Under the pieces are notes generated by a model. That model saw nothing but the letters and a program-made list of their open reading frames with translations, ran no database searches and was not told the origin of the DNA. Source: Acidimicrobiia bacterium (GTDB lineage Bacteria; Actinomycetota; Acidimicrobiia; Acidimicrobiales; Ilumatobacteraceae). Taken from it: 27,894 nucleotides of DNA. Position 1 is the first letter of the stretch, and each line of letters starts with the position of its first letter. Both the position numbers and the translations under genes were made by a program. This document shows positions 6,953 to 15,669 of this stretch, piece after piece. The DNA is taken from NCBI GenBank assembly GCA_013811855.1, contig JACCUL010000003.1, positions 1 to 27,894 on the forward strand. The letters are read 5' to 3'.

Positions 6953-7579
6953 GTGGACCGGACGAACGGCGCCGTTCTCGACATGATCCTCGGCGGATTG
7001 CGAGGATCGACGGCCGCTGACGTGGGTTCCGGCGTCGGACGCGTGATGAACCTGCTCAGCGCCCACGGCTTCGACGTCTCCGGTTGCGAGCTCGACCCCG
7101 CGCTGGCCGCCACGAGCGGAGCGGACGCCTGCGATGCGCGCCTCTGGGCGCCGCCAGCACCGGTCGACGTGGTCACCTGCATCGAACTGGTGGAACACCT
7201 TCCTCCAGAGGACCATCGGCCCCTGCTGAGACGGATGGCGAGCTGGCTGAACGAGGATGGAGTCCTCATCGTGTCGACGCCCCAGCGCACGTCGCTGGTC
7301 TCGGTCACCGAGCGCGCCTTCCACCGGGTGAGACGCAAACACGGGCCCTACGAATGGTGGGACCCGACCCACATCTCCGTACGGAGTCGTCGGTACTGGG
7401 AGCACCTGTTCGGCTCGGTCGACCTCGTCGTGGTCCGCCGCGTCGGATGGTCGTTCGCCCCCGACATCGCCGTTCGGGTGGTGCCGCCGTTGGCCCGGCT
7501 CCGAGCGGCTCACACCGACGGTCCCCTTGCCGTGCTCGGCTTCGACCTCGTCTGGGTCTTGAAAGGGGCGGTTCGGTGA
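6953..7579 (+). CDS. class I SAM-dependent methyltransferase (small)
   Basis: A 208-residue protein with motif I ADVGSGVGR (22-30), an acidic post-I strand (VSGCELD), a motif II segment around TCIELVEHL and a motif III strand near LNEDGVLIVSTP. The pattern is that of Methyltransf_11/23-type enzymes of the UbiG/COQ5 group. The substrate cannot be read; the setting among glycan methyltransferases suggests a sugar or lipid-linked glycan. GTG 6953 is preferred to the longer frame starting at 6887, which would overlap the divergent TylF-like gene; the TACGGT box 7 bases upstream fits a leaderless start, although GGAG at 6935-6938 is a distant alternative ribosome site. It converges with the FkbM gene across 22 bases. 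Confidence 0.82.
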   Translation: MDRTNGAVLDMILGGLRGSTAADVGSGVGRVMNLLSAHGFDVSGCELDPALAATSGADACDARLWAPPAPVDVVTCIELVEHLPPEDHRPLLRRMASWLNEDGVLIVSTPQRTSLVSVTERAFHRVRRKHGPYEWWDPTHISVRSRRYWEHLFGSVDLVVVRRVGWSFAPDIAVRVVPPLARLRAAHTDGPLAVLGFDLVWVLKGAVR

Positions 7580-7601
7580 TCGAAGCGGGCCCGGAAACCC
7601 G

Positions 7602-8375
7602 TCACGGCCGGGCGACCGCCTGGATCTCGAAGCAGCCCGGTTGGCCCGTGAACCACGCCTTCGAGACGGGCCCGCCGTCGCGGGTCACGAGATACGCCGC
7701 GTCGAGCAGCCACGTCCACAGCTCCGTCGCCGAGAACCCCGCCTGACGCAGCTGGACAGGATGCACCTCGACGGCGAGTGCAGGCCGATGGAGCTGCACG
7801 GTCCGGCCGGCACCTCGCAGCGCGACGAGCTCGGCCCCCTCGATGTCGAGCTTGACGCACGACACCGGCCGGTCGAGCGCCTCGACGATGTCGTCGATCG
7901 TCGTGGACGGCGCCTCGAACGACGCCCTCGACAGACTTGACGCGACGACGCTGTTGGCGTTCGACAACGGGTCGGCGGTGGTGAAGAACGGGACGGCGAC
8001 CCCGACCCGGTCGGTGACGACCTCGGATCGGATCGCGACGACCGCGTCGAGCCCGTTCAGCGCGATGGTCCTTTCCAGCGCGGCGCGGGTCGACGGCGTC
8101 GGCTCCACCGCGACCACGAGACCTCGGGCGCCAACGGCTCGCGCCATGGCGACGGTGAACAGGCCGAGGTGGGCGCCGAGGTCGATGGCCGCCGAGCCGG
8201 GACGGCAGTGCTGTACGACGAAGTCGTGCTTGGCCCGCTCGTACTCCGCCGGGTAGTACCGGCACCACCGTGCCGGGAATCGCACCACCTCCCCGTTGAT
8301 CCGTCGCGCGATACCACGACGAAGCGTGGCGATCTCGACGGCTCCGTAGGCGGCGGACTTGAAGCAGGCGCGCAT
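7602..8375 (-). CDS. FkbM-family methyltransferase
   Basis: A 257-residue FkbM-domain enzyme. Motif I is AIDLGAHLGLFT (63-74), the ribose-binding acidic residue lies in VAVEPTP (88-94), and the family-specific strand CVKLDIEGAE lies about two thirds along. FkbM methyltransferases O-methylate hydroxyls; the founding member acts on the FK506 polyketide, and many homologues sit in exopolysaccharide loci where they probably methylate sugars. ATG 8375 is preferred to ATG 8390 because GGAG sits five bases before it on the minus strand. It is divergent from the GT2 at 8460. This is one of few genes in the locus with a proper ribosome site, so it may have a longer 5' leader. Confidence 0.9.
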   Translation of the reverse strand: MRACFKSAAYGAVEIATLRRGIARRINGEVVRFPARWCRYYPAEYERAKHDFVVQHCRPGSAAIDLGAHLGLFTVAMARAVGARGLVVAVEPTPSTRAALERTIALNGLDAVVAIRSEVVTDRVGVAVPFFTTADPLSNANSVVASSLSRASFEAPSTTIDDIVEALDRPVSCVKLDIEGAELVALRGAGRTVQLHRPALAVEVHPVQLRQAGFSATELWTWLLDAAYLVTRDGGPVSKAWFTGQPGCFEIQAVARP

Positions 8376-8446
8376 GGATCTCCGACCCATCGGCAGTCAG
8401 GCGGAGCATCCAATGATGCCACCGTTCATCGGGCGGACGCCCAACG

Positions 8447-8452
8447 TACGCT
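8447..8452 (+). promoter_or_regulatory. TANNNT -10 box for GT2 at 8460
   Basis: TACGCT lies 7 bases before GTG 8460, matching the leaderless spacing seen at six other unit starts here. It supports the 8460 start over the GTG at 8481. Confidence 0.45.
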
Positions 8453-8459
8453 CCGACCG

Positions 8460-9419
8460 GTGTCCGGAGAGCTCGTCGGCGTGAGCGTGGTGATCCCCAC
8501 GTTCAACAGAGCCGAGCTACTCGCCGACACGGTGCGCTCCGTGTTCGCCAGCGACGTCGGTGACGTCAGCGACCTCGGTGGCGTGGAGGTGATCGTCGTC
8601 GACGACGGGTCCGCCGAGCCGGCCGAGGACGCCCTCGCCACGCTCGTTCCCCCGTTCTGGTGTCGCCTGCGAGTCGTGCGCCAGGACAACGCCGGCGTCG
8701 GGGCGGCTCGGAACCGGGGGTACCGGGAGGCCGTCGGGCCGATCGTGCTGTTCGTCGACGACGACATGCTGCTGCTGCCCGGCACGTTGCGCACGCACGT
8801 CGACGCCCACGGTCGCCATCCCAACTCCGTCGTGTTCGGCCGGTCTCCGTACGTCGACCAACCGAGGGACCGTTTCGTCGACTGGGTGCTGACGCTCGAC
8901 AACGACCCGCATCGGGCGGCGGCCGCGGCGATCGCGCCCGCCACGATCGTTGCCAGCGGGCACCTCTCGGTCGAGAGAAGTGGCCCGGTGCGCCAGTGGT
9001 CGGAGTTCTACGCGGACGACATGCGCACGCCCGTCGCCGAGGAGTACGAGCTGTCGGACCGCCTGGCGCGCCACGGTGTTCCGATCCTCGTCGGACGCGA
9101 CATCATCGCGTTCCACAACCGAACCATCGACGTCGACACGTTCTTGCGGCAACAGCATGGCCACGGCCGCGGCTGCGCCGAGGCGGCGCGACGTCATCCC
9201 GAGTGCCTCGAGCTCAGCGAGCTGCGGCGGATCATCACGCACCATGGACGGCGATCCCCGAAGGCGACCGCGTGGCGTCTGCTCGCAACAGCACCGATGC
9301 GTTCTGCGCTCCGACGCGCCGCACATCTCGGACGACGAGGGCTGTTGGGGCCGCTCGGGCCCGCCGTCTTCAGGGTTGCCGCCGGAGCCTGGTTCGCGGC
9401 CGGACTGCGCAGCCCGTGA
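8460..9419 (+). CDS. family 2 glycosyltransferase
   Basis: A 319-residue GT2 enzyme. SVVIPTFNRAELL (about 9-21) is the donor-binding N-terminus, VIVVDDGS (44-51) the first acidic loop, NAGVGAARNRG the family's central motif, and LFVDDDM (97-103) the metal-binding DxD. Acceptor-side residues include EEYELSDRL. The C-terminal 60 residues contain a hydrophobic, alanine-rich segment that may contact the membrane. Start choice: the TACGCT box favours GTG 8460; GTG 8481 has a GGAGAG ribosome site 9 bases upstream and would begin exactly at VSVVIPTFN, so it remains a real alternative. The stop overlaps the following GT4 start by GTGA. The donor and acceptor are unknown. Confidence 0.9.
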   Translation: MSGELVGVSVVIPTFNRAELLADTVRSVFASDVGDVSDLGGVEVIVVDDGSAEPAEDALATLVPPFWCRLRVVRQDNAGVGAARNRGYREAVGPIVLFVDDDMLLLPGTLRTHVDAHGRHPNSVVFGRSPYVDQPRDRFVDWVLTLDNDPHRAAAAAIAPATIVASGHLSVERSGPVRQWSEFYADDMRTPVAEEYELSDRLARHGVPILVGRDIIAFHNRTIDVDTFLRQQHGHGRGCAEAARRHPECLELSELRRIITHHGRRSPKATAWRLLATAPMRSALRRAAHLGRRGLLGPLGPAVFRVAAGAWFAAGLRSP

Positions 9420-10564
9420 GCTCGTCCGGTGCCCGACGCGTGCGTGTCGTGCAGTTGGCCGACGTGGTCAACCGCCACGACTTCATCGACGTGATCGTCG
9501 ACCACCTCGACGCGGACGCGTTCGACGTCCGGGTCGCCACGTTCGGCGTCCCGAGCAACATCGCTGATCCGGGATTTGCCGGTCGAGGCGTGGAGACGAT
9601 CAACATCCACGCCGAAGTCGGCCGCCGTTCGTATCCGGGAGCCCTGTTCCGGTTGCGCAGCTACCTCACGCGTGAGCGGATCGACGTCGTTCATTGCCAT
9701 CACTTCGACCCCGCGTTGCTGGCGTGGATGGCGACGCGCCTGGCGCCCACGAGGTTGGTCGTCGGGCGGCACTACTCCGATGCGATCCACCTCTCGGCAT
9801 CCGGGGCGCGGCGGAGCGCGTATCTCGCTCTCGAGCGCCGGGTCCACAGGGCCGCGGCCGCGGTGGTCGTGCCCTCCCGGATGATCGCCGACATGGTGTC
9901 TGCCATCGGCGTTCGTCCCGAGCGTGTTCATGTCATCCCGTACGCGTTCACCGCCGCGAAGTACGCGGGCGCCGGCTCGACCGATCGTGTCCAACTGCAC
10001 ACCTCGCTCGCGCTCCCCGCCGATGCGTTCGTCATCGGGACGTTCGCCCGCCTCTACAGGGACAAGGGCCATCGCTATCTGCTCCGTGCGGTCCGCGTGC
10101 TCGCCGACGAACTGCCGTCTCTGCGCTGGGTGATCGTCGGCGACGGCGCCGAGCGGGCTGGGCTGGAGCGATCAGTCGCCGAGCTCGATCTCCACGAGGT
10201 GGTGCGGTTCACGGGCTGGCGCCGGGACGCGATGGCGATGATGGAGTGCGTCGACGTCGTCGTGCAGCCGACCCTGCAAGAGGCGTTCAGTTCCGTCATG
10301 GGCGAGGCCATGTGGCTCCGACGACCGCTCGTGATCACCGACGTGAGTGGCGCGACGGACATCATCGACGACAACGTCAACGGCGTGCTCGTCCCGAAGC
10401 GCGACCCTGAGGCGTTGGCCGACGCCATCCGAACGCTCGCCCTTGACCGCGGTCTTGCGTCGCGACTCGGCGCGGCGGGACACGCCTTCGTCACGACCGA
10501 GCTCACGCCGGAACGAGTGGTGCCGCAGTACGGACGCGTCTACGAGCGTGCGTTGGCCGACTGA
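9416..10564 (+). CDS. family 4 glycosyltransferase
   Basis: A 382-residue GT-B fold retaining glycosyltransferase. The N-terminal acceptor domain contains IDVVHCHHFDPAL. The C-terminal nucleotide-sugar domain contains VIGTFARLYRDKGH, WVIVGDGAER, VRFTGWRRD and the EX7E catalytic/donor motif EAFSSVMGE, followed by GATDIIDDNVNGVLV. These are diagnostic of GT4 enzymes such as those extending exopolysaccharide repeat units. The start is GTG at 9416, within the GTGA overlap, in line with the coupling seen throughout the locus. It is probably cotranscribed with the GT2 upstream, while the next gene, 61 bases on, has its own promoter box. Sugar specificity is not predictable. Confidence 0.92.
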   Translation: MSSSGARRVRVVQLADVVNRHDFIDVIVDHLDADAFDVRVATFGVPSNIADPGFAGRGVETINIHAEVGRRSYPGALFRLRSYLTRERIDVVHCHHFDPALLAWMATRLAPTRLVVGRHYSDAIHLSASGARRSAYLALERRVHRAAAAVVVPSRMIADMVSAIGVRPERVHVIPYAFTAAKYAGAGSTDRVQLHTSLALPADAFVIGTFARLYRDKGHRYLLRAVRVLADELPSLRWVIVGDGAERAGLERSVAELDLHEVVRFTGWRRDAMAMMECVDVVVQPTLQEAFSSVMGEAMWLRRPLVITDVSGATDIIDDNVNGVLVPKRDPEALADAIRTLALDRGLASRLGAAGHAFVTTELTPERVVPQYGRVYERALAD

Positions 10565-10610
10565 CGGATGAGCGCCGCACGTCATGAGCTCGGCCGTACC
10601 GGGGCACGGG

Positions 10611-10616
10611 TACTCT
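10611..10616 (+). promoter_or_regulatory. TANNNT -10 box for GT2 at 10626
   Basis: TACTCT is 9 bases before ATG 10626, inside the only sizeable gap (61 bases) of the rightward gene run. It could be an internal leaderless promoter for the AsnB section. Confidence 0.45.
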
Positions 10617-10625
10617 CCCCACGCG

Positions 10626-11585
10626 ATGAGCGGTGGGTCGACGATCACGCTCATCGTTCCCCTCAGGAACGAACAGCGCTCGTTCGAAGCGCTCCGGCGG
10701 TCGATCGAGTCGCAGACACACCCGCCCGACAAGGTCATCTTCGTCGACGCCGGTTCCACCGACCGCACGCTCGGCCTGGCGCGGGCGTCGTGTGTCGGAA
10801 AGCACGGCTGGGACGTCATCGACGCCGGCCCGGCGACGCCCGGCCGCGCCCGCAACGTCGGCATCGAGGCCGCAACCACGGACTGGGTGGCGCTCACCGA
10901 TGCCGGCATCGTGCTCGACCGCCACTGGCTCGATCGGCTGGAGCGCTTCGTGGCGGCCGATCCGACCGTCGACATCGTCTATGGCAGCTACGAGCCCGCC
11001 CCAACTTCCTGGTTCACGGAGTGCGCGGCCCTCGTGTACGTCACCCCGACCTCGCTCGGAGCGGTGGGGCCGGTGCGCGATCATTCCATCGCCTCGTGTT
11101 TGCTCCGCCGCCAGTTGTGGGAGCGGGCGGGGGGCTTTCCCGACCTGCGGGCGGCCGAGGACCGCATCTTCATGCGCCGCGTGACGACGCTGGGCGCGCG
11201 CGTGGGGGCCTCTCCCGAGGCGACCGTGCAGTGGCAGCTGCAACCGACCGTGGCCACCACGTTCCGGCGGTTCCGCACCTACTCCCGGGTCAACGCGCTG
11301 GCCGGTGAGCAGCACCACTGGCACTATCGCGTGCGGCGGATCTACGTCATGGCGTTGACGTTCGTCGCGCTCGCTCGGCTGACGGACCGTCGCTGGATCA
11401 TGGTGTTGCTGTTCGGCGCGTTGCTCCGGGCGGCTCGGGGCAGCTGGAAGCGCCGGGACGGTCGCAGCCCGCTCTGGGTCCTGCACCCCGGTCGGCTCGT
11501 GGCGACCGCCGGGATCACCGGAGTTGTCGACGCCGGGACGTTCGTCGGCTGGCTCGAAGCCACCGCCGAGATGTGGAGGCGCTGA
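10626..11585 (+). CDS. family 2 glycosyltransferase with C-terminal membrane segment
   Basis: A 319-residue GT2 protein. ITLIVPLRNE (7-16) and VIFVDAGSTD (37-46) form the donor site. TPGRARNVGIEAA (71-83) is the central motif, and TDAGIVLD (91-98) replaces the classical DxD, as in a subset of GT2 enzymes. RAAEDRIFMRR is the acceptor-side ED motif. A hydrophobic stretch (about 238-265) suggests one membrane-associated helix near the C-terminus. ATG 10626 is preferred because the conserved fold begins there and a TACTCT box lies 9 bases upstream; an in-frame ATG at 10584 would add 14 residues without a ribosome site. The end of the gene carries the GGAGG that serves the AsnB gene. Confidence 0.88.
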   Translation: MSGGSTITLIVPLRNEQRSFEALRRSIESQTHPPDKVIFVDAGSTDRTLGLARASCVGKHGWDVIDAGPATPGRARNVGIEAATTDWVALTDAGIVLDRHWLDRLERFVAADPTVDIVYGSYEPAPTSWFTECAALVYVTPTSLGAVGPVRDHSIASCLLRRQLWERAGGFPDLRAAEDRIFMRRVTTLGARVGASPEATVQWQLQPTVATTFRRFRTYSRVNALAGEQHHWHYRVRRIYVMALTFVALARLTDRRWIMVLLFGALLRAARGSWKRRDGRSPLWVLHPGRLVATAGITGVVDAGTFVGWLEATAEMWRR

Positions 11586-11587
11586 TC

Positions 11588-13459
11588 GTGTGCGGCATCG
11601 CTGGTGTGGTGGAGCGGGGAGCTGATGTCGAGCAACGCGCCTTGCGCCTCGCGTCCCTGCTCGAGCACCGCGGGCCGGACTCCATCGGGACGTATGCGCG
11701 CGCCGGTGCGGCGGTCGCCCAGAGCCGTTTGCGGATCATCGATCTCCTCACCGGGGATCCGCCGATCACCAACGGTGACGGGACGATCGGCGTCGCCTTC
11801 AACGGGGAGATCTACAACTATCGGCAGCTGCGCGACGAGCTCGAGCGGGCCGGCCGGCGGTTCGTCACCAGCGGCGACACCGAGGTCATCGCCCACCTCG
11901 CCGACGACCTGGAGCCGGTCGCGCTGTGTCAACGGCTCGACGGAATGTTCGCGTTCGCGTTGTGGGACGACCGCCGCCGGCGGCTCGTCCTCGGCCGTGA
12001 CCGCTTCGGCAAGAAGCCGCTCTACTACTGGACCGACGGGCCGCGGCTCGTGTTCGGCAGCGAGATCAAGGCCGTCGTCGCCGATCCTGCCGTACCGCGC
12101 CGCCTCGACGAGGAGGCGTTGGACGCCTACCTGACGTTCGGCTACGTCCCGACGCCGCGGACGTTCTTCGCCGGCGTGCTCAGCGTCCCACCCGCCCATG
12201 TCCTGACGTTCGGCACGGACGGCACCCTGCGAGTCGAGCGCTACTGGTCGGTGCCGCTGCCTGGCGTCGACGGGTGCGAGACGCTCACGATCGAGTTCGA
12301 GGAGGCCCGTCGTGAGGTGCGTCGGCTCGTGTGCGACGCGGTCGACCGGCGTCTCATCGCCGACGTGCCCGTCGGCGCGTTCCTGAGCGGCGGCATTGAC
12401 TCTTCGTCGGTCGTCGCGTTCATGGCGCGGTTGTCGCCGGCCCCGGTCCGGACGTTCACGATCGGCTTCGACGACCGCGATGGCTTCGACGAGCGGCCGT
12501 TCGCCGCGGCGGTCGCCTCGCGGTTCCACACCGACCACACCGAGTTCGTCGTCGAGCCCGACAAGGCCGCGCTCATCGAGCGGCTCGTCGACCACCACGA
12601 CCAGCCGTTCGGGGACTCGAGCGCTCTTCCGACGTTCCTCCTCGCGCAGATGACCCGCCAGCACGTCACTGTCGCGCTCTCTGGAGACGGAGGCGACGAG
12701 CTGTTCGCCGGCTATGAACGGTTCGCCGCCGCGGCCGCCCTCGATGGTGTCCGCCGGCTCCCGGACGCCGTGGTGCGCGCGACGAGCCGCGTTGTCCGTG
12801 CGCTACCGGCACACCTCCTCGGCAGACGGGTCGGCAGTGTCGAGCGGGTGCTCTCGCGAGCCGACGCCGCGACGATCGACGCCTACCTCTCCTGGCTGAG
12901 CTACGTGCCGGAAGACTGGCGCCGACGGCTCCGCCCCATGGCGCCCGACGGGGCGCGCACGACGTACCGCCAGCTGTGGGCGGCGAGCGACGGGGCCGAC
13001 CGCTTGGACCGCTTGTTGCACCTGAACGTGCGCACCTACCTGCTCGATGACCTGCTCCCGAAGGTCGATCGGATGGCGATGGCCCACTCCCTCGAGGTGC
13101 GCTCGCCGTTTCTCGACACCGACCTGGCCGAGTTCGTGTTCCGCCTGCCACCCTCACACAAGCTCCGCGGGCTGTCCCTCAAGCGGGTGCTCAAGGCCGC
13201 GGTACGAGACCTGCTGCCGCCATCGATCCTCCATCGTCGCAAGCGGGGCTTCGGCGTGCCGTTGGACCGCTGGTTCCGGAGCGACCTGCGCAGCTATGTC
13301 GAGGGCATGCTCTGCGGTCCTGACGCGCGGATCGCCCATCACTGCAAGGGTGACAGCGTGCGCGATCTCGTCGCTCGACACCAGGCCGGCACGAACCTCG
13401 GTCATGCGGTGTGGACGCTGCTCACCCTCGAGGTCTTCTTGCGTCGCGAAGGTTGGTGA
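11588..13459 (+). CDS. asnB: asparagine synthase (glutamine-hydrolysing)-type amidotransferase
   Basis: A 623-residue two-domain enzyme. The N-terminal Ntn glutaminase domain starts VCGIAGVV, so removal of the first residue exposes Cys2, the nucleophile. Other marks are HRGPDS (27-32), RLRIIDL and AFNGEIYNY (70-78). The synthetase domain carries the ATP PP-loop FLSGGIDSS (265-273), ALSGDGGDELFAGYERF, KVDRMAMAHSLEVRSPFLD and RKRGFGVPLDRW. GTG 11588 is fixed both by the need for Cys2 and by GGAGG at 11575-11579, 8 bases upstream. It either makes asparagine or, as with AsnB-like proteins in O-antigen loci, amidates a carboxyl group. With a UDP-sugar dehydrogenase nearby, amidation of a uronic acid in the glycan is attractive but unproven. 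Confidence 0.93.
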   Translation: MCGIAGVVERGADVEQRALRLASLLEHRGPDSIGTYARAGAAVAQSRLRIIDLLTGDPPITNGDGTIGVAFNGEIYNYRQLRDELERAGRRFVTSGDTEVIAHLADDLEPVALCQRLDGMFAFALWDDRRRRLVLGRDRFGKKPLYYWTDGPRLVFGSEIKAVVADPAVPRRLDEEALDAYLTFGYVPTPRTFFAGVLSVPPAHVLTFGTDGTLRVERYWSVPLPGVDGCETLTIEFEEARREVRRLVCDAVDRRLIADVPVGAFLSGGIDSSSVVAFMARLSPAPVRTFTIGFDDRDGFDERPFAAAVASRFHTDHTEFVVEPDKAALIERLVDHHDQPFGDSSALPTFLLAQMTRQHVTVALSGDGGDELFAGYERFAAAAALDGVRRLPDAVVRATSRVVRALPAHLLGRRVGSVERVLSRADAATIDAYLSWLSYVPEDWRRRLRPMAPDGARTTYRQLWAASDGADRLDRLLHLNVRTYLLDDLLPKVDRMAMAHSLEVRSPFLDTDLAEFVFRLPPSHKLRGLSLKRVLKAAVRDLLPPSILHRRKRGFGVPLDRWFRSDLRSYVEGMLCGPDARIAHHCKGDSVRDLVARHQAGTNLGHAVWTLLTLEVFLRREGW

Positions 13460-13460
13460 C

Positions 13461-14588
13461 GTGCCGGGGAAGTCGGTCCTGCGCCTCATCACCCGGCTCA
13501 ACGTGGGCGGTCCCGCGCAGCAGGCGCTGCTCCTCACCGCCAGTCTCCGCGACGAGTTCCCGACCGTCCTCGCCGCGGGAGCTCCGGCGTTGGAAGAAGG
13601 CGAGCTGAGTCACCCTGACGTCACGGTGCACCGGGTGCCGTTGACCCGCCCCTTGGATCCAGCCCGGGACGCGCGGGCCATCGGGGCGGTGTACCAGCTC
13701 GTGCGGCGAACCCGACCGGCGCTCGTGCACACCCACATGGCCAAGGCGGGCGCGGTCGGTCGCTCGGTGTGCGCCGTTCGGAGAGCTGGGCGGCCCGTGC
13801 TGGTGCACACGTTCCACGGCCACGTGCTGGCGGGGTACTTCTCGCCGGCGAAGCAACGCGGCCTGGTCGAGATCGAGCGCCAGCTGGCGCGGCGCACCGA
13901 CCGCCTGATCGCCGTGAGCCCGCAGGTCCGCGACGCGCTCCTGGGGCTCGGGATCGGGCAGCCCGCACAGTACGTCGTGGTCCCGCTCGGCGTGGATCTG
14001 ACCCGCTTCCTGGCCGTGGCTGGACCGGCCGGCACGCTGCGCCGCCGCCTCGGGCTCGGCGGCGATGCTCCCCTGATCGGTGCGGTCGGCCGGCTCGTGC
14101 CGATCAAGAACATCGAGTTTCTGCTCGACGTCGCGAGACGCCTCCCCGACGTTCACGTCGCGATCCTGGGCGATGGCGAGTCCCGCAAGGGCCTCGAGCG
14201 CATGGCGCGAGCGCTCGGTGTTCAGAGCCGCGTCCACTTCCTCGGCTGGGTGACAGATGTCGCCACGGCGATGAGCGATCTCGACGTCGTGGTGCTCACG
14301 AGCCGCAACGAGGGCACGCCGGTGACGCTGATCGAGGCGCTCGCGGCAGCGCGTCCAGTCGTGGCCACGGACGTCGGAGGTGTCCGCTTCGTCGTCGAGC
14401 ACGGCGTGAGCGGGTTGGTGACGCCGCTCGACGTCGACGCGTTCGCCGAGGCCGTCGAGTTCGCGCTCTCCGAGGGGGCCGCGATGCGCGCCATGGCGGT
14501 CGCAGGTCGGGCCGCGGTGGGCCATCGGTTCGGCCATCATCGGCTCGTGCGCGACATCCGGGCGCTCTATCGTGAGCTCGTCGGCTGA
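13461..14588 (+). CDS. family 4 glycosyltransferase
   Basis: A 375-residue GT-B enzyme. N-terminal marks are RLNVGGPAQQALLL (the glycine-rich acceptor-domain loop), ALVHTHMAKAG and HTFHGHVLAGYF. The C-terminal donor domain has IGAVGRLVPIKN, HVAILGDGESR, VHFLGWVTD, and the EX7E motif EGTPVTLIE followed by ARPVVATDVGG. This pattern is typical of WcaL/EpsD-like GT4 proteins that act early in lipid-linked glycan assembly. GTG 13461 is one base after the AsnB stop and has GAAGG 8 bases upstream. It overlaps the following gene if that starts at 14572. No donor can be assigned from sequence alone. Confidence 0.92.
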   Translation: MPGKSVLRLITRLNVGGPAQQALLLTASLRDEFPTVLAAGAPALEEGELSHPDVTVHRVPLTRPLDPARDARAIGAVYQLVRRTRPALVHTHMAKAGAVGRSVCAVRRAGRPVLVHTFHGHVLAGYFSPAKQRGLVEIERQLARRTDRLIAVSPQVRDALLGLGIGQPAQYVVVPLGVDLTRFLAVAGPAGTLRRRLGLGGDAPLIGAVGRLVPIKNIEFLLDVARRLPDVHVAILGDGESRKGLERMARALGVQSRVHFLGWVTDVATAMSDLDVVVLTSRNEGTPVTLIEALAAARPVVATDVGGVRFVVEHGVSGLVTPLDVDAFAEAVEFALSEGAAMRAMAVAGRAAVGHRFGHHRLVRDIRALYRELVG

Positions 14589-14589
14589 C

Positions 14590-15669
14590 GTGCAGGTGCT
14601 CGCATTGGCGTCCTATCCGGTCGAGTCCGCGGCCACGCGCTTCCGCGTCGAGCAACTGCTGCCCGCGCTCGCCACACGAGGCGTGGACGTCGACCTGGTG
14701 CCGTTCCTCGACACGGCCGGCTATCAGGCGTTGTACGACCGGCGCCGGCTGCCCGACACGGCGGCGGCGTTCGGGCGCGGTGTCGCTCGGCGGCTGCGCG
14801 ACCTGTGGACGGCCCGCCGCTACGACGCGGTGCTCGTGCAGCGCGAGGCGATGCTGGCCGGCCCGCCGGTGTTCGAAGCGCTCCTCACCGGTATCGGCCG
14901 CACGCCGATGGTGCTCGACCTCGACGACGCGACGTGGATCGGCTACGACAGCCCCACGTACGGGCGTCTCGCCCGGTTCGCGAAGTGGCCGACCAAGGCG
15001 CTCGGCCTGATCGACCGAGCGGCCGTCGTGACGTGCGGCTCGTCGGCGATCGTGGCGTTCGTGGAAGGCCGGGGTGCGATCGCGCGGCTCGTTCCGCCGG
15101 CGGTCGACACGGAACTGTTCCTCCCGCGACCGAGCAGCACGGACGGCGATCTGCTCGTCGGCTGGATCGGGACGCACTCGACGTGGCCGTACCTCGAGCC
15201 GCTGCTGGCGACGCTGCGGTCCCTGGGCGACGACGTGTCGTTCCGGCTCCGCATCATCGGCGCCCGCCAGTCCCGGATCGAGGCCGGTCCGGTCGCCGTC
15301 GAGAACGTCGCCTGGTCGCGCGACCGGGAGCCGGCCGACTTCGCGTCGCTCGACGTCGGTCTCTACCCGTTGAAGGACGACGAGTGGGCGCGCGGGAAGT
15401 CGGGTCTCAAGTCGGTGCAGTACCTCGCCAGCGGCGTGCCCTTCGTCGCCTCGCCCGTCGGTGGGGCGGGCCAGATCGGCGACCCCGGTGTCACCCACCT
15501 GGTCGCGTCGACTGACGGCGAGTGGCGTGAGGCGGTACGGCGCCTGCTGACCGATCACCAGCTGCGCCGGCGGATGGGCCGGGCCGGTCGGGAACATGCG
15601 CTGGCGCACCACACGGTGAACCACGCCGCCGACTCCATGGCGAACGCGTTGCGAGAGGCGCTCGGGTGA
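14590..15669 (+). CDS. GT4-like glycosyltransferase
   Basis: A 359-residue protein of GT-B architecture. The N-terminus VQVLALASYPVESAATRFRV resembles the group of transferases whose first loop reads SPxxSxxxRF. MVLDLDDATW is a characteristic acidic segment of the same group. The donor half contains LLVGWIGTHSTW, LRIIGAR, and the pocket KSGLKSVQYLASGVPFVASPVGG, in which the canonical EX7E motif is replaced by a lysine/glutamine version, as is common in this subgroup. GTG 14590 follows the preceding stop by one base; GTG 14572 would add six residues and overlap it by 17 bases, and neither has a clear ribosome site. The stop overlaps the acyltransferase start by GTGA. Confidence 0.82.
   Translation: MQVLALASYPVESAATRFRVEQLLPALATRGVDVDLVPFLDTAGYQALYDRRRLPDTAAAFGRGVARRLRDLWTARRYDAVLVQREAMLAGPPVFEALLTGIGRTPMVLDLDDATWIGYDSPTYGRLARFAKWPTKALGLIDRAAVVTCGSSAIVAFVEGRGAIARLVPPAVDTELFLPRPSSTDGDLLVGWIGTHSTWPYLEPLLATLRSLGDDVSFRLRIIGARQSRIEAGPVAVENVAWSRDREPADFASLDVGLYPLKDDEWARGKSGLKSVQYLASGVPFVASPVGGAGQIGDPGVTHLVASTDGEWREAVRRLLTDHQLRRRMGRAGREHALAHHTVNHAADSMANALREALG

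Noticed and set aside
7580..7601. Possible terminator hairpin CGGG/CCCG between convergent methyltransferase genes
   Set aside because: The stem is only four base pairs with an 8-base loop, which is expected by chance in this composition.
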